Positions 26,772 to 34,836 of a stretch of 64,000 nucleotides of DNA are shown here, piece after piece. Source of the DNA: Actinomadura flavalba DSM 45200 (GTDB lineage Bacteria > Actinomycetota > Actinomycetes > Streptosporangiales > Streptosporangiaceae); contig NZ_KB894094.1 in assembly GCF_000374305.1 (NCBI RefSeq), forward strand, positions 414,977 to 478,976, in the 5' to 3' direction. The position numbers were made by a program, and so were the translations under genes. The notes beneath the pieces were generated by a model. The model made no database searches. It saw nothing but the letters and a program-made list of their open reading frames with translations, and was not told where the DNA came from. Each line of letters starts with the position of its first letter. Positions within the stretch are counted from its first letter, which is position 1.

Positions 26772-27158
26772 TCACCTCGCGGTGCTGCCCGGCCAGGCGA
26801 CCATCGGGACCCGGTGCGACGGCGACGGTGTGGTTCCCTCGATACGGAGGAGATTCGAGGGGCGTCGCGTGTCGTCCCGGGGATCGTGGGGCGGCGGTCT
26901 GCCGTCGGGTGCCACGGCGCGCGGCACCGTCCCGACCTGCGCGGACGTGGCGTGCGCGGGGGTCTCGGCGCCCGCCCGGATCGCCTCGATCCGGGCGATG
27001 AGGCGCTGGGCGGTGTCGGCCTCGACGAAGTCGGCGGGGCCGCGCCCGCGCGGCGGCAGCGCCCACCAGTGCCGGGTGGAGCGGCCGAACCACACCGCCC
27101 AGCCGGGGAAGCGGCGGCGGAGCGCGTCCACCTCCGCGGCGTGGTCGTCAGCAGTCAT
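26772..27158 (-). CDS. Hypothetical protein with disordered tail
   Basis: Protein of 128 residues. The first ~65 residues look folded and conserved in style (EVDALRRRFPGWAVWFGRSTRHWWALPP, then AQRLIARIEAIRAG), similar to many short actinomycete proteins often encoded near regulators. The rest is Pro/Arg/Thr-rich and probably disordered. GGGAG lies seven bases before the ATG. An 18-bp perfect palindrome lies 54 bp upstream and may control it. No function is known. The end of the gene could be shorter in the biologically conserved form. Confidence 0.65.
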   Translation of the reverse strand: MTADDHAAEVDALRRRFPGWAVWFGRSTRHWWALPPRGRGPADFVEADTAQRLIARIEAIRAGAETPAHATSAQVGTVPRAVAPDGRPPPHDPRDDTRRPSNLLRIEGTTPSPSHRVPMVAWPGSTAR

Positions 27159-27212
27159 TGCACGGCTCCCTGCTGCGGGTCGCGAGCCCGGCGTGACCCC
27201 TTGAGTAATTGC

Positions 27213-27230
27213 GTCGCAATTAATTGCGAC
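27213..27230. promoter_or_regulatory. 18-bp perfect palindrome
   Basis: GTCGCAATTAATTGCGAC is a perfect palindrome with an AT-rich core in 72% GC DNA. A further half-site TAATTGCG lies at 27206-27213, and ATTGTGTCG follows at 27239-27247. It is upstream of the small gene starting at 27158 and resembles a TetR/MarR-type operator. No regulator is assigned. Confidence 0.55.
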
Positions 27231-27447
27231 ACGTCAGATTGTGTCGTTCGCCACAGACCGAGTCAACCGCTGTGGCTACTATTTGTCGATACCCATGGGG
27301 CGCCGATTGACGACGAAAACATTCCGCCGACGGAAACTCACACGCCCAGCTCAGCGGCCCATTCTCACGCTGCGTCACCGGTCTCGATTCGGACGAAGAG
27401 CATCACCCGGGTGCAACATTCACAACAGCCGCCACGCAGGAACACAT
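27231..27447. other. Gene-free, AT-richer intergenic stretch
   Basis: Lies between the palindrome and the 3' end of the TrmB-like gene. It holds a TACTAT sequence near 27276 that could be a minus-10 box, but no downstream gene fits it. No convincing frame is seen. Composition is less GC-rich than the neighbouring genes. Confidence 0.4.
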
Positions 27448-27471
27448 CCGGCGCAGCGGTCACTGCGCCGG
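27448..27471 (-). terminator. Hairpin at the end of the TrmB-like gene
   Basis: CCGGCGCAG at 27448-27456 pairs perfectly with CTGCGCCGG at 27463-27471 around six bases that include the stop codon. Its position suits transcription termination of the minus-strand gene. Confidence 0.45.
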
Positions 27472-28293
27472 GCGCCGGCCGAGCAGGCGCAGCAGACCCG
27501 GGTCGGTCGCGAACAGCCGGTTCAGCTCCGCCGCGCCGACCCGCTCGGCGAGGATCTGGAGCGCGATGTCCTGCCGGACGTACTCCGCCGCCATCAGCGC
27601 CACCGCCGGGTCGGCCGTGTAGATGCCCCACGCGACGCCGTCGTCGCCGAACCCGCCGACGACCGCCTCGCGCCGGTCCCCCACCACGACGATCAACCGG
27701 TAGCCGAGGTCCTGGAGGACGGCCTCGGGCGCCGAGTACCGGTGCTCGTGGACGTCGCCGGGCAGGTCGCCGCCGCCCGCGCCGAACGTCATGAGCGAGA
27801 CGTCCACGCCGCGTCCGGCGGCGGCGCGCACGTCGGCGCCGAGCCGCCCGGCCTCCTGCGGCCACAGCGACAGGAACAGGTCGCGGCGCGCCCCGGCCAG
27901 GACGTCGCCCGCGCGGGCGAGCAGCGCGGCGCCGTCGCGCAGGTTGTGGATCATGTGCGGTTCGGGGGCGGCGGCGACGGCGGGCAGCGCCTCGCGCAGC
28001 ACGCCGACCGAGCCGTCGAACTCGCGGCGCAGCCGGTCGAGCAGCGCGTCCGGCGGCAGCGGCAGGTAGTCGGTGGCGTCGCCCGCGCCGCGCAGCTCGA
28101 ACGCGGCCCCGCGTGTGACGAGCTTGCCCAGCGTCTCGTAGACGGTGCTGCGCGGCACCCCCGACCGCTTGGCGACCTCGTACCCGTTGACGGGCCGCCC
28201 CGCCGCCACGAGCGCGACGTACGCCTTGGCCTCGTAGCCGGACATGCCGAGCCGCTGGAGATGCGCGAGAACGTCCTCGGTGCGGCTCATCAC
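27460..28293 (-). CDS. TrmB-family transcriptional regulator
   Basis: Regulator of 277 residues. The N-terminal TrmB winged helix (~1-75) has DVLAHLQRLGMSGYEAKAYVALVAAGRPVNGYEVAKRSGVPRSTVYETLGKLV, the canonical family sequence. A short coiled segment leads to a C-terminal ligand-binding/PLD-like domain (~115-270). TrmB proteins bind sugars or other small ligands and repress or activate transport and metabolic genes. The GTG at 28293 lies five bases after TAGGAT (28299-28304); the ATG at 28290 is also possible. No transporter is adjacent, so the target is unclear. Confidence 0.85.
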   Translation of the reverse strand: MMSRTEDVLAHLQRLGMSGYEAKAYVALVAAGRPVNGYEVAKRSGVPRSTVYETLGKLVTRGAAFELRGAGDATDYLPLPPDALLDRLRREFDGSVGVLREALPAVAAAPEPHMIHNLRDGAALLARAGDVLAGARRDLFLSLWPQEAGRLGADVRAAAGRGVDVSLMTFGAGGGDLPGDVHEHRYSAPEAVLQDLGYRLIVVVGDRREAVVGGFGDDGVAWGIYTADPAVALMAAEYVRQDIALQILAERVGAAELNRLFATDPGLLRLLGRRPAQ

Positions 28294-28441
28294 GCGTCAT
28301 CCTACGGCGGCCCACGACGCGGCCCACGGCGGTCGTCCGACCCCGGCCGGACACCGCTGGGGCGGCTCGGCCGGGGCCTGACGACGGGCACCCGCCGCCT
28401 GCGCCGCTCCTTCCCCTGAGCGACCGGCGGGGGCGCCGCTC

Positions 28442-28939
28442 TTAGGCCGCCTTCGTGCGGCGTTGGAAGGGGAGGTAACGGTCGGCGCGGCGGGGCCGCG
28501 CCGGGAGGCCGGTGGACTCGACGGCGAGGATGCGGTCGAACCGGAAGGCGCGGACGCCGCGCCGCATCCGGCACCAGCCGACCAGGTACCAGTGGTCGCG
28601 GTGGACCAGGCACGTGACGGGCTCGACCTCGCGGATCGTGACGTTGGCGGCGGCGTCGCCGTAGCAGAGCCGGACGACGCGGTGCTCGGTGATGGCCGCC
28701 GCGACGACGCGGGCGCGGTCGGCGGTGGCGGCGTCGAGGGACTCGGTGAGGGTGGCGAGGGTGCCGGCGACGACGTCGTCGTGGACCTCGACGTCGAGCA
28801 GGGACTTCAGGGCGCGGCGCGCGGTCGCGGCCTGCGGGCCGGCGCCGAGGTGGGCCAGCGAGAGCGCCAGCGAGGCGATCTCGGCGGCGGTGAGCGCGGA
28901 GTCGGTGGCGCGGTCGGGGTGCATCGCAACGTTCGCCAT
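28442..28939 (-). CDS. WYL-domain protein lacking a DNA-binding domain
   Basis: Protein of 165 residues. The C-terminal WYL domain spans ~85-150 (AAITEHRVVRLCYGD, PVTCLVHRDHWYLVGWCRMRRGVRAFRFDRI). Residues ~15-80 match the helical linker normally found between the HTH and WYL parts. The usual N-terminal HTH_11 is absent, and the start is well supported: TACAAT (28946-28951) lies six bases before the ATG, indicating a leaderless message. It may bind a ligand or nucleic acid and act through another regulator, or be a shortened remnant. Confidence 0.8.
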   Translation of the reverse strand: MANVAMHPDRATDSALTAAEIASLALSLAHLGAGPQAATARRALKSLLDVEVHDDVVAGTLATLTESLDAATADRARVVAAAITEHRVVRLCYGDAAANVTIREVEPVTCLVHRDHWYLVGWCRMRRGVRAFRFDRILAVESTGLPARPRRADRYLPFQRRTKAA

Positions 28940-28945
28940 GGTTCG

Positions 28946-28961
28946 ATTGTATGTTCGAACA
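28946..28961 (-). promoter_or_regulatory. Minus-10 box and TGTTCGAACA operator before WYL gene
   Basis: TACAAT (28946-28951, minus strand) lies six bases before the ATG. Immediately upstream is TGTTCGAACA (28952-28961), a perfect 10-bp palindrome. A related GTTCGA occurs at 28941-28946. It is likely a regulator site controlling this promoter. Confidence 0.5.
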
Positions 28962-29213
28962 CTGACATTTTCGAGGGGGTTGCGGGCAGGTCATCGGCCT
29001 CTTGAGCGGACCGGTCCCCCTGCGCGAGACTGATCCCCCTAAACTCCCTGAACCAGGGGAAATGATCTCGACTGCCAGGCCGACCGGGGGTGTGCCGTTG
29101 TGTGACGCCCGTGCCCTGCCCGGCCGCACGGGGCCGCGCGGACGGTCCGACGCCCGCTGCGGGGCGGCCCTGAACCGGCAGGCCCGCGCCGCGCGCCCGA
29201 AAGGACCGGACCG

Positions 29214-31859
29214 TTGATCCGCTGTACCGCCCCGGGCTGCTCCGGAACCGTCCAGGCCGGGTACTGCGTCGTATGCGGCATGCCGCCCGCCGTTCCCCCC
29301 ACGACGCGCTCCGCCCCGTCCGGCCCGCCACGCTGCGCCCGGCCCGGCTGCTCCGGCACGGTCCGCGACGGCTACTGCGACCTGTGCGGCATGCCCCCGT
29401 CGACCCCGTTCACCGCGCCGTCGACGCCCGCCGCCCCGCCGACGACCCGCTCCGCACCGTCCGGCCCGCCACGCTGCACCCGCCCCGGCTGCGGCGGCCA
29501 CGTCCGCGAGGGTTACTGCGACATCTGCGGCATGCCGCCCTCCGCCCCGCAGTCCGCGCCTCAGCCGTCCGCGCCGCAGGGGGCGTCCGGCCCGGCCGCA
29601 CCGCCGGTCCCCGCGCGGTGCACGCAGCCCGGGTGCGGCGGGCACGTCCACGACGGGTACTGCGACCGGTGCGGGATGCCGCCCGGGGCGGGGGCGCCGC
29701 CGACGACGCGGACGCCCGCGCCGCGCAGCCACCCGGCCGCCGCGACAGTGGTGTCCGGGCGCGGCGGCTCGTACGGCAGCCACGCGACCGGCAGCGTCCG
29801 GACGGGGAGCACGCGGACCGGCTCGGCGCGGTCCTCCGGGCGGCGCGGGATGCTCGGCGCGGGCCTGGTCGAGGTGCCGCGCGTCCCCTACCGCGACCCG
29901 TCGACGGCGCTGCTGCCCGACGCGAAGGTCGCCGAGAACAAGCGGTTCTGCTCGAAATGCGGCGAGAAGGTGGGACGCGGGCGCGGTGACCGTCCCGGCC
30001 GCACCGAGGGGTACTGCCCGCGCTGCGGCACCGCGTTCTCGTTCACGCCCAAGCTCGCGGCGGGCGACCTGGTCGGCGGCCAGTACGAGGTGCTCGGCTG
30101 CCTCGCGCACGGCGGGCTCGGCTGGATCTACCTCGCCAAGGACCGCAACGTCAGCGACCGCTGGGTGGTCCTCAAGGGCCTGCTGGACACCGGCGACGCC
30201 GACGCGATGGCCGCCGCCGCGGCCGAGCGCGCGTTCCTCGCAGAGGTGTCGCACCCCAACATCGTCAAGATCTACAACTTCGTGCAGCACACCGGCGACG
30301 GCTACATCGTCATGGAGTACGTCGGCGGCCGGTCGCTGAAAGAGATCCTGTCGGCGGCCCGCGAGACGGGCGCCGAGGCGCTGCCGCTCGCCCAGTCGAT
30401 CGCCTACGCGCTGGAGGTCCTCCAGGCGTTCGGCTACCTGCACGCGCAGGGCCTGCTGTACTGCGACTTCAAGCCCGACAACGTCATCCAGTCCGAGGAG
30501 CAGCTCCAGCTCATCGACCTCGGCGGCGTGCGCCGCACCGACGACCACGACTCCGCGATCTACGGCACGGTCGGCTACCAGGCGCCCGAGATCTCCGAAC
30601 TGGGCCCGTCTGTCACCTCCGACCTGTACACGGTCGGCCGCACGCTGGCCGTGCTGAGCTTCCCGTTCCGGGGCTACACCGGCCGCTACGCGACCGACCT
30701 GCCGCCGCGCGAGGAGATCCCCGTGCTGGCGCGGCACGAGTCGTTCGACCGGTTCCTGCGCCGCGCCACCCACCGCGACCCGGCCGTCCGCTTCCAGGAC
30801 GCCGCCGAGATGGCCGAGCAGCTCACCGGCGTGCTGCGCGAGGTCCTGTCGGCCGAGGACGGACGCCCCCGCCCCTCCCCCTCGGGCCTGTTCGGCCCCG
30901 AGCGGTCCGCGCCGGGCACGCAGGGCGCCGACGACGAGGACAAGGGCCCGGTGCTGCCCCCGGTCGCCCCCGCCGACGCCGCCGCCGCGCTGCCCGTCCC
31001 GCTCGCCGACGGCGCCGACCCGGCCGCCGGGTTCCTCGCGGGCCTGACCTCGCTGCCGCCCGAGCAGATCGCGGGCGCCGTCGCGGGCCTGCCCCGGCAG
31101 ACGCCCGAGTCGCGGCTGACGCTGGCCCGCGTCCGGATCGAGCTGGGCGACCCGGCGTCGGCGTGGACGCTGCTGGACGAGGTCGAGGCCGAGCTGCCCG
31201 GCGACTGGCGCGTCGAGTGGTTCCGCGCCGTCGCGCTGCTGTCCGATGGCCGCGTCGCCGACGCCGACGCCCGCTTCGACCGGCTCTACGGGCTGCTGCC
31301 CGGCGAGGCCGCCCCCAAGCTGGCGCTCGCGTACTGCCGGGAGCAGACCGCGCCGCGCGACGCGGCCCGCCTGTACGACCTGGTGTGGCGCACCGATCCC
31401 GGCCACATCAACGCGGCGTTCGGCCTGGCCCGCGTGTACGCGGCGGCGGGCGACCGCTCGTCGGCCATCGCGGTGCTGGACGCCGTCCCGCCCGCGTCGG
31501 TGCGCCGCGTGCCCGCGCAGGCCGCCGCCGTCGCGACCGCCGTGCGCGGCCGTCCCGGCGGCGACCTGGTCGCCGCCGACCTGCTCGCCGCCGGGGAGCG
31601 GCTGTCCCGCCTAGACGTGGACGAGCGCCGCCGCGACCGGCTGGCCGCCGAGGTGCTGGAGGCCGCGCTCGGCTGGGTGCGCCACGGCGGCGCGGGCGCG
31701 AACGGCGGCGCGCTGTTCGGCGTCCCCCTCGACGAGGGCCCGCTGCGCGCCCGGCTCGAAGCCACCTACCGGTCGCTGGCCCGGCACGCCCGGGACCGGG
31801 AGGACCGGCGGCGTCTCATCGACGCCGCCAACGCGGTCCGCCCGAGGACCCTGCTGTGA
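29214..31859 (+). CDS. pknG: PknG-like serine/threonine protein kinase
   Basis: Soluble kinase of 881 residues. Four Cys knuckles of the form CxxxxC...GYCxxCGMPP lie at about 4-25, 41-62, 88-109 and 136-157, joined by Pro/Ser-rich linkers. A rubredoxin-like domain has ligands Cys246, 249, 268 and 271. The kinase domain starts at ~290 with AHGGLGWIYLA, catalytic Lys321, CDFKPDN (Asp418) and a DLGG metal motif (Asp435), all as in mycobacterial PknG. TPR repeats fill the C-terminus. In mycobacteria PknG controls glutamate/TCA flux through GarA. The TTG start follows AAAGGA. It heads a six-gene operon. Confidence 0.93.
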   Translation: MIRCTAPGCSGTVQAGYCVVCGMPPAVPPTTRSAPSGPPRCARPGCSGTVRDGYCDLCGMPPSTPFTAPSTPAAPPTTRSAPSGPPRCTRPGCGGHVREGYCDICGMPPSAPQSAPQPSAPQGASGPAAPPVPARCTQPGCGGHVHDGYCDRCGMPPGAGAPPTTRTPAPRSHPAAATVVSGRGGSYGSHATGSVRTGSTRTGSARSSGRRGMLGAGLVEVPRVPYRDPSTALLPDAKVAENKRFCSKCGEKVGRGRGDRPGRTEGYCPRCGTAFSFTPKLAAGDLVGGQYEVLGCLAHGGLGWIYLAKDRNVSDRWVVLKGLLDTGDADAMAAAAAERAFLAEVSHPNIVKIYNFVQHTGDGYIVMEYVGGRSLKEILSAARETGAEALPLAQSIAYALEVLQAFGYLHAQGLLYCDFKPDNVIQSEEQLQLIDLGGVRRTDDHDSAIYGTVGYQAPEISELGPSVTSDLYTVGRTLAVLSFPFRGYTGRYATDLPPREEIPVLARHESFDRFLRRATHRDPAVRFQDAAEMAEQLTGVLREVLSAEDGRPRPSPSGLFGPERSAPGTQGADDEDKGPVLPPVAPADAAAALPVPLADGADPAAGFLAGLTSLPPEQIAGAVAGLPRQTPESRLTLARVRIELGDPASAWTLLDEVEAELPGDWRVEWFRAVALLSDGRVADADARFDRLYGLLPGEAAPKLALAYCREQTAPRDAARLYDLVWRTDPGHINAAFGLARVYAAAGDRSSAIAVLDAVPPASVRRVPAQAAAVATAVRGRPGGDLVAADLLAAGERLSRLDVDERRRDRLAAEVLEAALGWVRHGGAGANGGALFGVPLDEGPLRARLEATYRSLARHARDREDRRRLIDAANAVRPRTLL

Positions 31860-31873
31860 CGGGAGACACGAGG

Positions 31874-32920
31874 ATGAGCACCGTGCAGACGGCCGAGGCG
31901 GCCTGTCCCGCCTGCGGCGAGGTCGTGTACCCCGGCGAGGACTTCTGCGAGGCGTGCGGGCACCGGCTCGGCGACTCCCCGCCCGCCCCGCCGCCCGCCG
32001 CCGGGCCGCCCGCACGGGCGTGCGCGCACTGCGGCGAGCCCGCCGTGGACGACGAGGGCTACTGCGGCCACTGCGGCCTCAAGCAGCCCGCCGAGCGCGA
32101 CCACCTGGAGATCGAGCTGCCCGGCCAGGCCGCCGTCGGCGTCAGCGACCGGGGCCGCCGCTATCCCCGCAACGAGGACTATCTGGCGCTGGCGGCCTGC
32201 TCCCCGCACCTGATCGGGGTCGTGTGCGACGGCGTCGGCTCGTCGCCGCATCCGGACGCCGCGTCCCGCGCCGCCGCCGAGGCCGGGGCGGCCGCGCTGC
32301 GCGACCGCCTGGCCGCCGGGGACGACCCGGCCGCCGCGACCCGCGCGGCGGCGCTGCACGCGGCCCGCGCCGTCGCGGCGCTGGCGCCGTCCCCGGCGGA
32401 CGCGCCGTCGTGCACGTACGTGTCGGCGGTGGCGTCGCCCGGCCAGGTGACGGTGGGCTGGGTCGGGGACAGCCGCGTCTACTGGGTCGCCGCGTCCGAG
32501 CCGCCGCCGCGCGACCCGGAGGACACCGAGGACACCAGCGCGCTGACCGGTTCCCGGCAGCTCACCGACGACGACTCGTGGGCGGCGCTGATGGTCGCGC
32601 GCGGCGCGCTGAGCGAGGCCGAGGCCGAGGCGCACCCGAACGCGCACGTCATCACGGCGTGGCTCGGCGCCGACGCCGACGAGGTCGAGCCGCACGTCCG
32701 CACGTTCAGCGTGGACCGTCCCGGCACGGTCGTGGTGTGCAGCGACGGCCTGTGGAACTACCTGCCCGACGCCGCCGCGCTGCGCGCCGCCGCCGGGTCG
32801 CCCGCGACGCCGCTGGACGCCGCCCGTGCCCTGGTCGGGCACGCCCTGGAGGCCGGCGGCCGCGACAACATCACCGTGACGCTGCTGCCCGTCACCGCCA
32901 CGAACGGAGTGCGGCCATGA
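31874..32920 (+). CDS. PP2C-family protein phosphatase with zinc ribbons
   Basis: Protein of 348 residues. Two N-terminal zinc ribbons (Cys11/14/25/28 and Cys50/53/64/67) precede a PP2C domain from ~85. Metal and active-site motifs are RNEDYLAL, VVCDGVGSS, TVGWVGDSRVYW, VVVCSDGLWNYL and GGRDNITVTLL. It presumably removes phosphate placed by the PknG-like kinase encoded just upstream. ATG 31874 follows GGGAG; an earlier GTG at 31856 would overlap the kinase stop. The next gene overlaps its end by ATGA. Its zinc ribbons echo those of the kinase and FHA proteins. Confidence 0.9.
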   Translation: MSTVQTAEAACPACGEVVYPGEDFCEACGHRLGDSPPAPPPAAGPPARACAHCGEPAVDDEGYCGHCGLKQPAERDHLEIELPGQAAVGVSDRGRRYPRNEDYLALAACSPHLIGVVCDGVGSSPHPDAASRAAAEAGAAALRDRLAAGDDPAAATRAAALHAARAVAALAPSPADAPSCTYVSAVASPGQVTVGWVGDSRVYWVAASEPPPRDPEDTEDTSALTGSRQLTDDDSWAALMVARGALSEAEAEAHPNAHVITAWLGADADEVEPHVRTFSVDRPGTVVVCSDGLWNYLPDAAALRAAAGSPATPLDAARALVGHALEAGGRDNITVTLLPVTATNGVRP

Positions 32921-34221
32921 CCGAGGAGCCCCGGTTCACGCTGGGCGTCGACCAGAACAAGTACCTGCCCGAGGACGGGACGCTGGTGCACGCGATCGTC
33001 TCGGTGGAGGCGACCGGCGCGCCGGTCGCGGCGGCGCCCGCGGCGGCCGCCGAGGTGATCGTCCTCGACGCGTCGGGGTCGATGACCTACCCCGAGAGCA
33101 AGCTGCGCTCGGCGGTCACGGCCGCGCAGACGGCCGTGGACACGCTCCGCGACGGGGTGCACTTCGCGATCGTCGCCGGAGCCAACACGGCCCGGATGGT
33201 CTACCCGCGCGACAAGCGGCTCGTCCCGGCCGACGCCGAGCACCGCGCCGCCGCCAAGGCGGCGCTGCTCAAGGTGCAGGCGGCGGGCGGCACCGCGATC
33301 GGGTCGTGGCTGCGGCTGGCCGACGAGCTGTTCGACGCCCACCAGGACGGCATCCGGCACGCGATCGTGCTCACCGACGGCAAGAACCAGCACGAGACCG
33401 ACGAGGAGCTGGACGCCGTCCTGTTCCGCTGCGCGGGCCGGTTCGTCGCGGACTGCCGGGGCGTCGGCACCGACTGGGACGTCGCCGAGCTGCGCAAGGT
33501 GTCGACGGCGCTGCTCGGCGGCGTCGACATCGTCGCCGACCCCGAGGACCTGGTCACCGACTTCCGGGCGATGACCGAGGCGGCGATGGGCAAGGCGGTC
33601 GCGGACGTGGCGCTGCGCGTGTGGACGCCGCAGAACGCGACGGTGCGGTTCGTCAAGCAGGTCGCGCCGGCGGTGCAGGACCTCACCGGCCGCCGCGCCG
33701 AGGGCGGCCCGCAGGCGGGCGACTACCCGCTCGGCGCGTGGGGCGCGGAGAGCCGCGACTACCACCTGTGCGTCGAGGTGCCGTCCGCCGGTGTCGGCAA
33801 GGAGCTGCGCGCGGCGTGGGTGAAGCTCGTCGTGCCCGGCGCGGCGGGCGAGGAGGAGCGGGTGCTCGCCACCGCGAACGTCCTGGCGGCGTGGACCGAC
33901 GACGAGGCGCGGTCCACCCGCATCAACGCCCGCGTCGCCCACTACACCGGGCAGGCCGAGCTGGCCGACGCGATCCAGCAGGGTCTCCAGGCGCGCAAGG
34001 ACGGCGACCTGGACGCCGCCACCGCGCGCCTCGGCCGCGCCGTGCAGCTCGCGGACGAGGCGGGCAACGACCCGATCACCGCGCTGCTGCGCAAGGTCGT
34101 CGACGTCGAGGACGCCGCCACCGGCACCGTCCGGCTGCGCCGCGACGTGGCCAAGGCCGACGAGATGTCGCTCGACACCCGGTCGACCAAGACCGTCCGG
34201 ACCCGCCGGCGCGAGGGCTGA
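32917..34221 (+). CDS. VWA-domain protein
   Basis: Protein of 434 residues. The von Willebrand factor A domain starts at ~45 with the MIDAS motif DASGSM (Asp51-Ser55), then AAGGTAIGSWL and HAIVLTDGKNQHE. The rest is a beta-rich region and a helical segment near 350-400 (HYTGQAELADAIQQGLQARKDGDLDAATARLGRAV) that resembles a TPR hairpin. VWA proteins of this type act as metal-dependent protein-binding scaffolds. It is coupled to the phosphatase gene (ATGA) and lies 1 bp before the FHA gene, so it is part of the PknG signalling set. Confidence 0.88.
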   Translation: MTEEPRFTLGVDQNKYLPEDGTLVHAIVSVEATGAPVAAAPAAAAEVIVLDASGSMTYPESKLRSAVTAAQTAVDTLRDGVHFAIVAGANTARMVYPRDKRLVPADAEHRAAAKAALLKVQAAGGTAIGSWLRLADELFDAHQDGIRHAIVLTDGKNQHETDEELDAVLFRCAGRFVADCRGVGTDWDVAELRKVSTALLGGVDIVADPEDLVTDFRAMTEAAMGKAVADVALRVWTPQNATVRFVKQVAPAVQDLTGRRAEGGPQAGDYPLGAWGAESRDYHLCVEVPSAGVGKELRAAWVKLVVPGAAGEEERVLATANVLAAWTDDEARSTRINARVAHYTGQAELADAIQQGLQARKDGDLDAATARLGRAVQLADEAGNDPITALLRKVVDVEDAATGTVRLRRDVAKADEMSLDTRSTKTVRTRRREG

Positions 34222-34222
34222 C

Positions 34223-34831
34223 ATGCCGACCTGTCCCGCCGGGCACACGTCCGGCACCTCCGACTACTGCGACGTGTGCGGTGAGCAGATCGGCGCCGCC
34301 GCGCCCGCGGCGCCCGCCGAGCGGTCCTGCCCCGACTGCGGCACGCCCGCGCACGACCGGTTCTGCGAGGAGTGCGGCTACGACTTCGCCACCGGCGGCG
34401 GGCGCCCCACCCCGCAGGCCGCGCCGTCCGGCGGCTGGGTCGCCGTCATCGCCGCCGACCGCGACTACTTCGCCACCGTCGTCGCCGGGAACGGCCCCGA
34501 CGCGGGCGGCCTGGCCTTCCCGCCGGACGCGCCGCGCCGCGAGGTCCGGCTGTCCGGTGCGCAGGTCCGGATCGGGCGGCGCGGATCGGCCGGCGACCCG
34601 CCCGAGATCGACCTGCGCGATCCGCCCGGCGACCCCGGCGTCTCCGGGCTGCACGCCGTCCTGCTCCCCCGCGCGGACGGCTGGGCGCTCGTCGACCCCG
34701 GCTCCACCAACGGCACCTGCCTGAACGGCGCCGCCGACCCGATCGCGCCCAACGTGGAGACGCCCGTCGGCGACGGCGACCGCATCCACGTCGGCGCCTG
34801 GACCACGATCACGCTGCGGGAGGACCGTTGA
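34223..34831 (+). CDS. FHA-domain protein with zinc ribbons
   Basis: Protein of 202 residues. Two N-terminal zinc-ribbon knuckles (Cys16/Cys19 region and Cys36/39/48/51) are followed by an FHA phosphothreonine-reading domain (~105-200): VRIGRRGSAG, VSGLHAVLLP and DPGSTNGTCLNG. It is probably the phospho-reader of the pathway, comparable to GarA in mycobacteria. It lacks the ETTSVF phosphorylation motif that precedes the FHA domain in GarA, so it is not a simple GarA orthologue. It starts 1 bp after the VWA gene. Confidence 0.88.
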   Translation: MPTCPAGHTSGTSDYCDVCGEQIGAAAPAAPAERSCPDCGTPAHDRFCEECGYDFATGGGRPTPQAAPSGGWVAVIAADRDYFATVVAGNGPDAGGLAFPPDAPRREVRLSGAQVRIGRRGSAGDPPEIDLRDPPGDPGVSGLHAVLLPRADGWALVDPGSTNGTCLNGAADPIAPNVETPVGDGDRIHVGAWTTITLREDR

Positions 34832-34836
34832 CCGTC

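Noticed and set aside
26602..27204. 200-codon plus-strand gene
   Set aside because: It is antisense to the better-supported gene at 26772-27158, has no Shine-Dalgarno and an unnatural composition.
29214..31859. ATG start further inside pknG
   Set aside because: Later ATG codons would remove the first zinc knuckle. TTG 29214 has AAAGGA at good spacing and keeps all four repeats.
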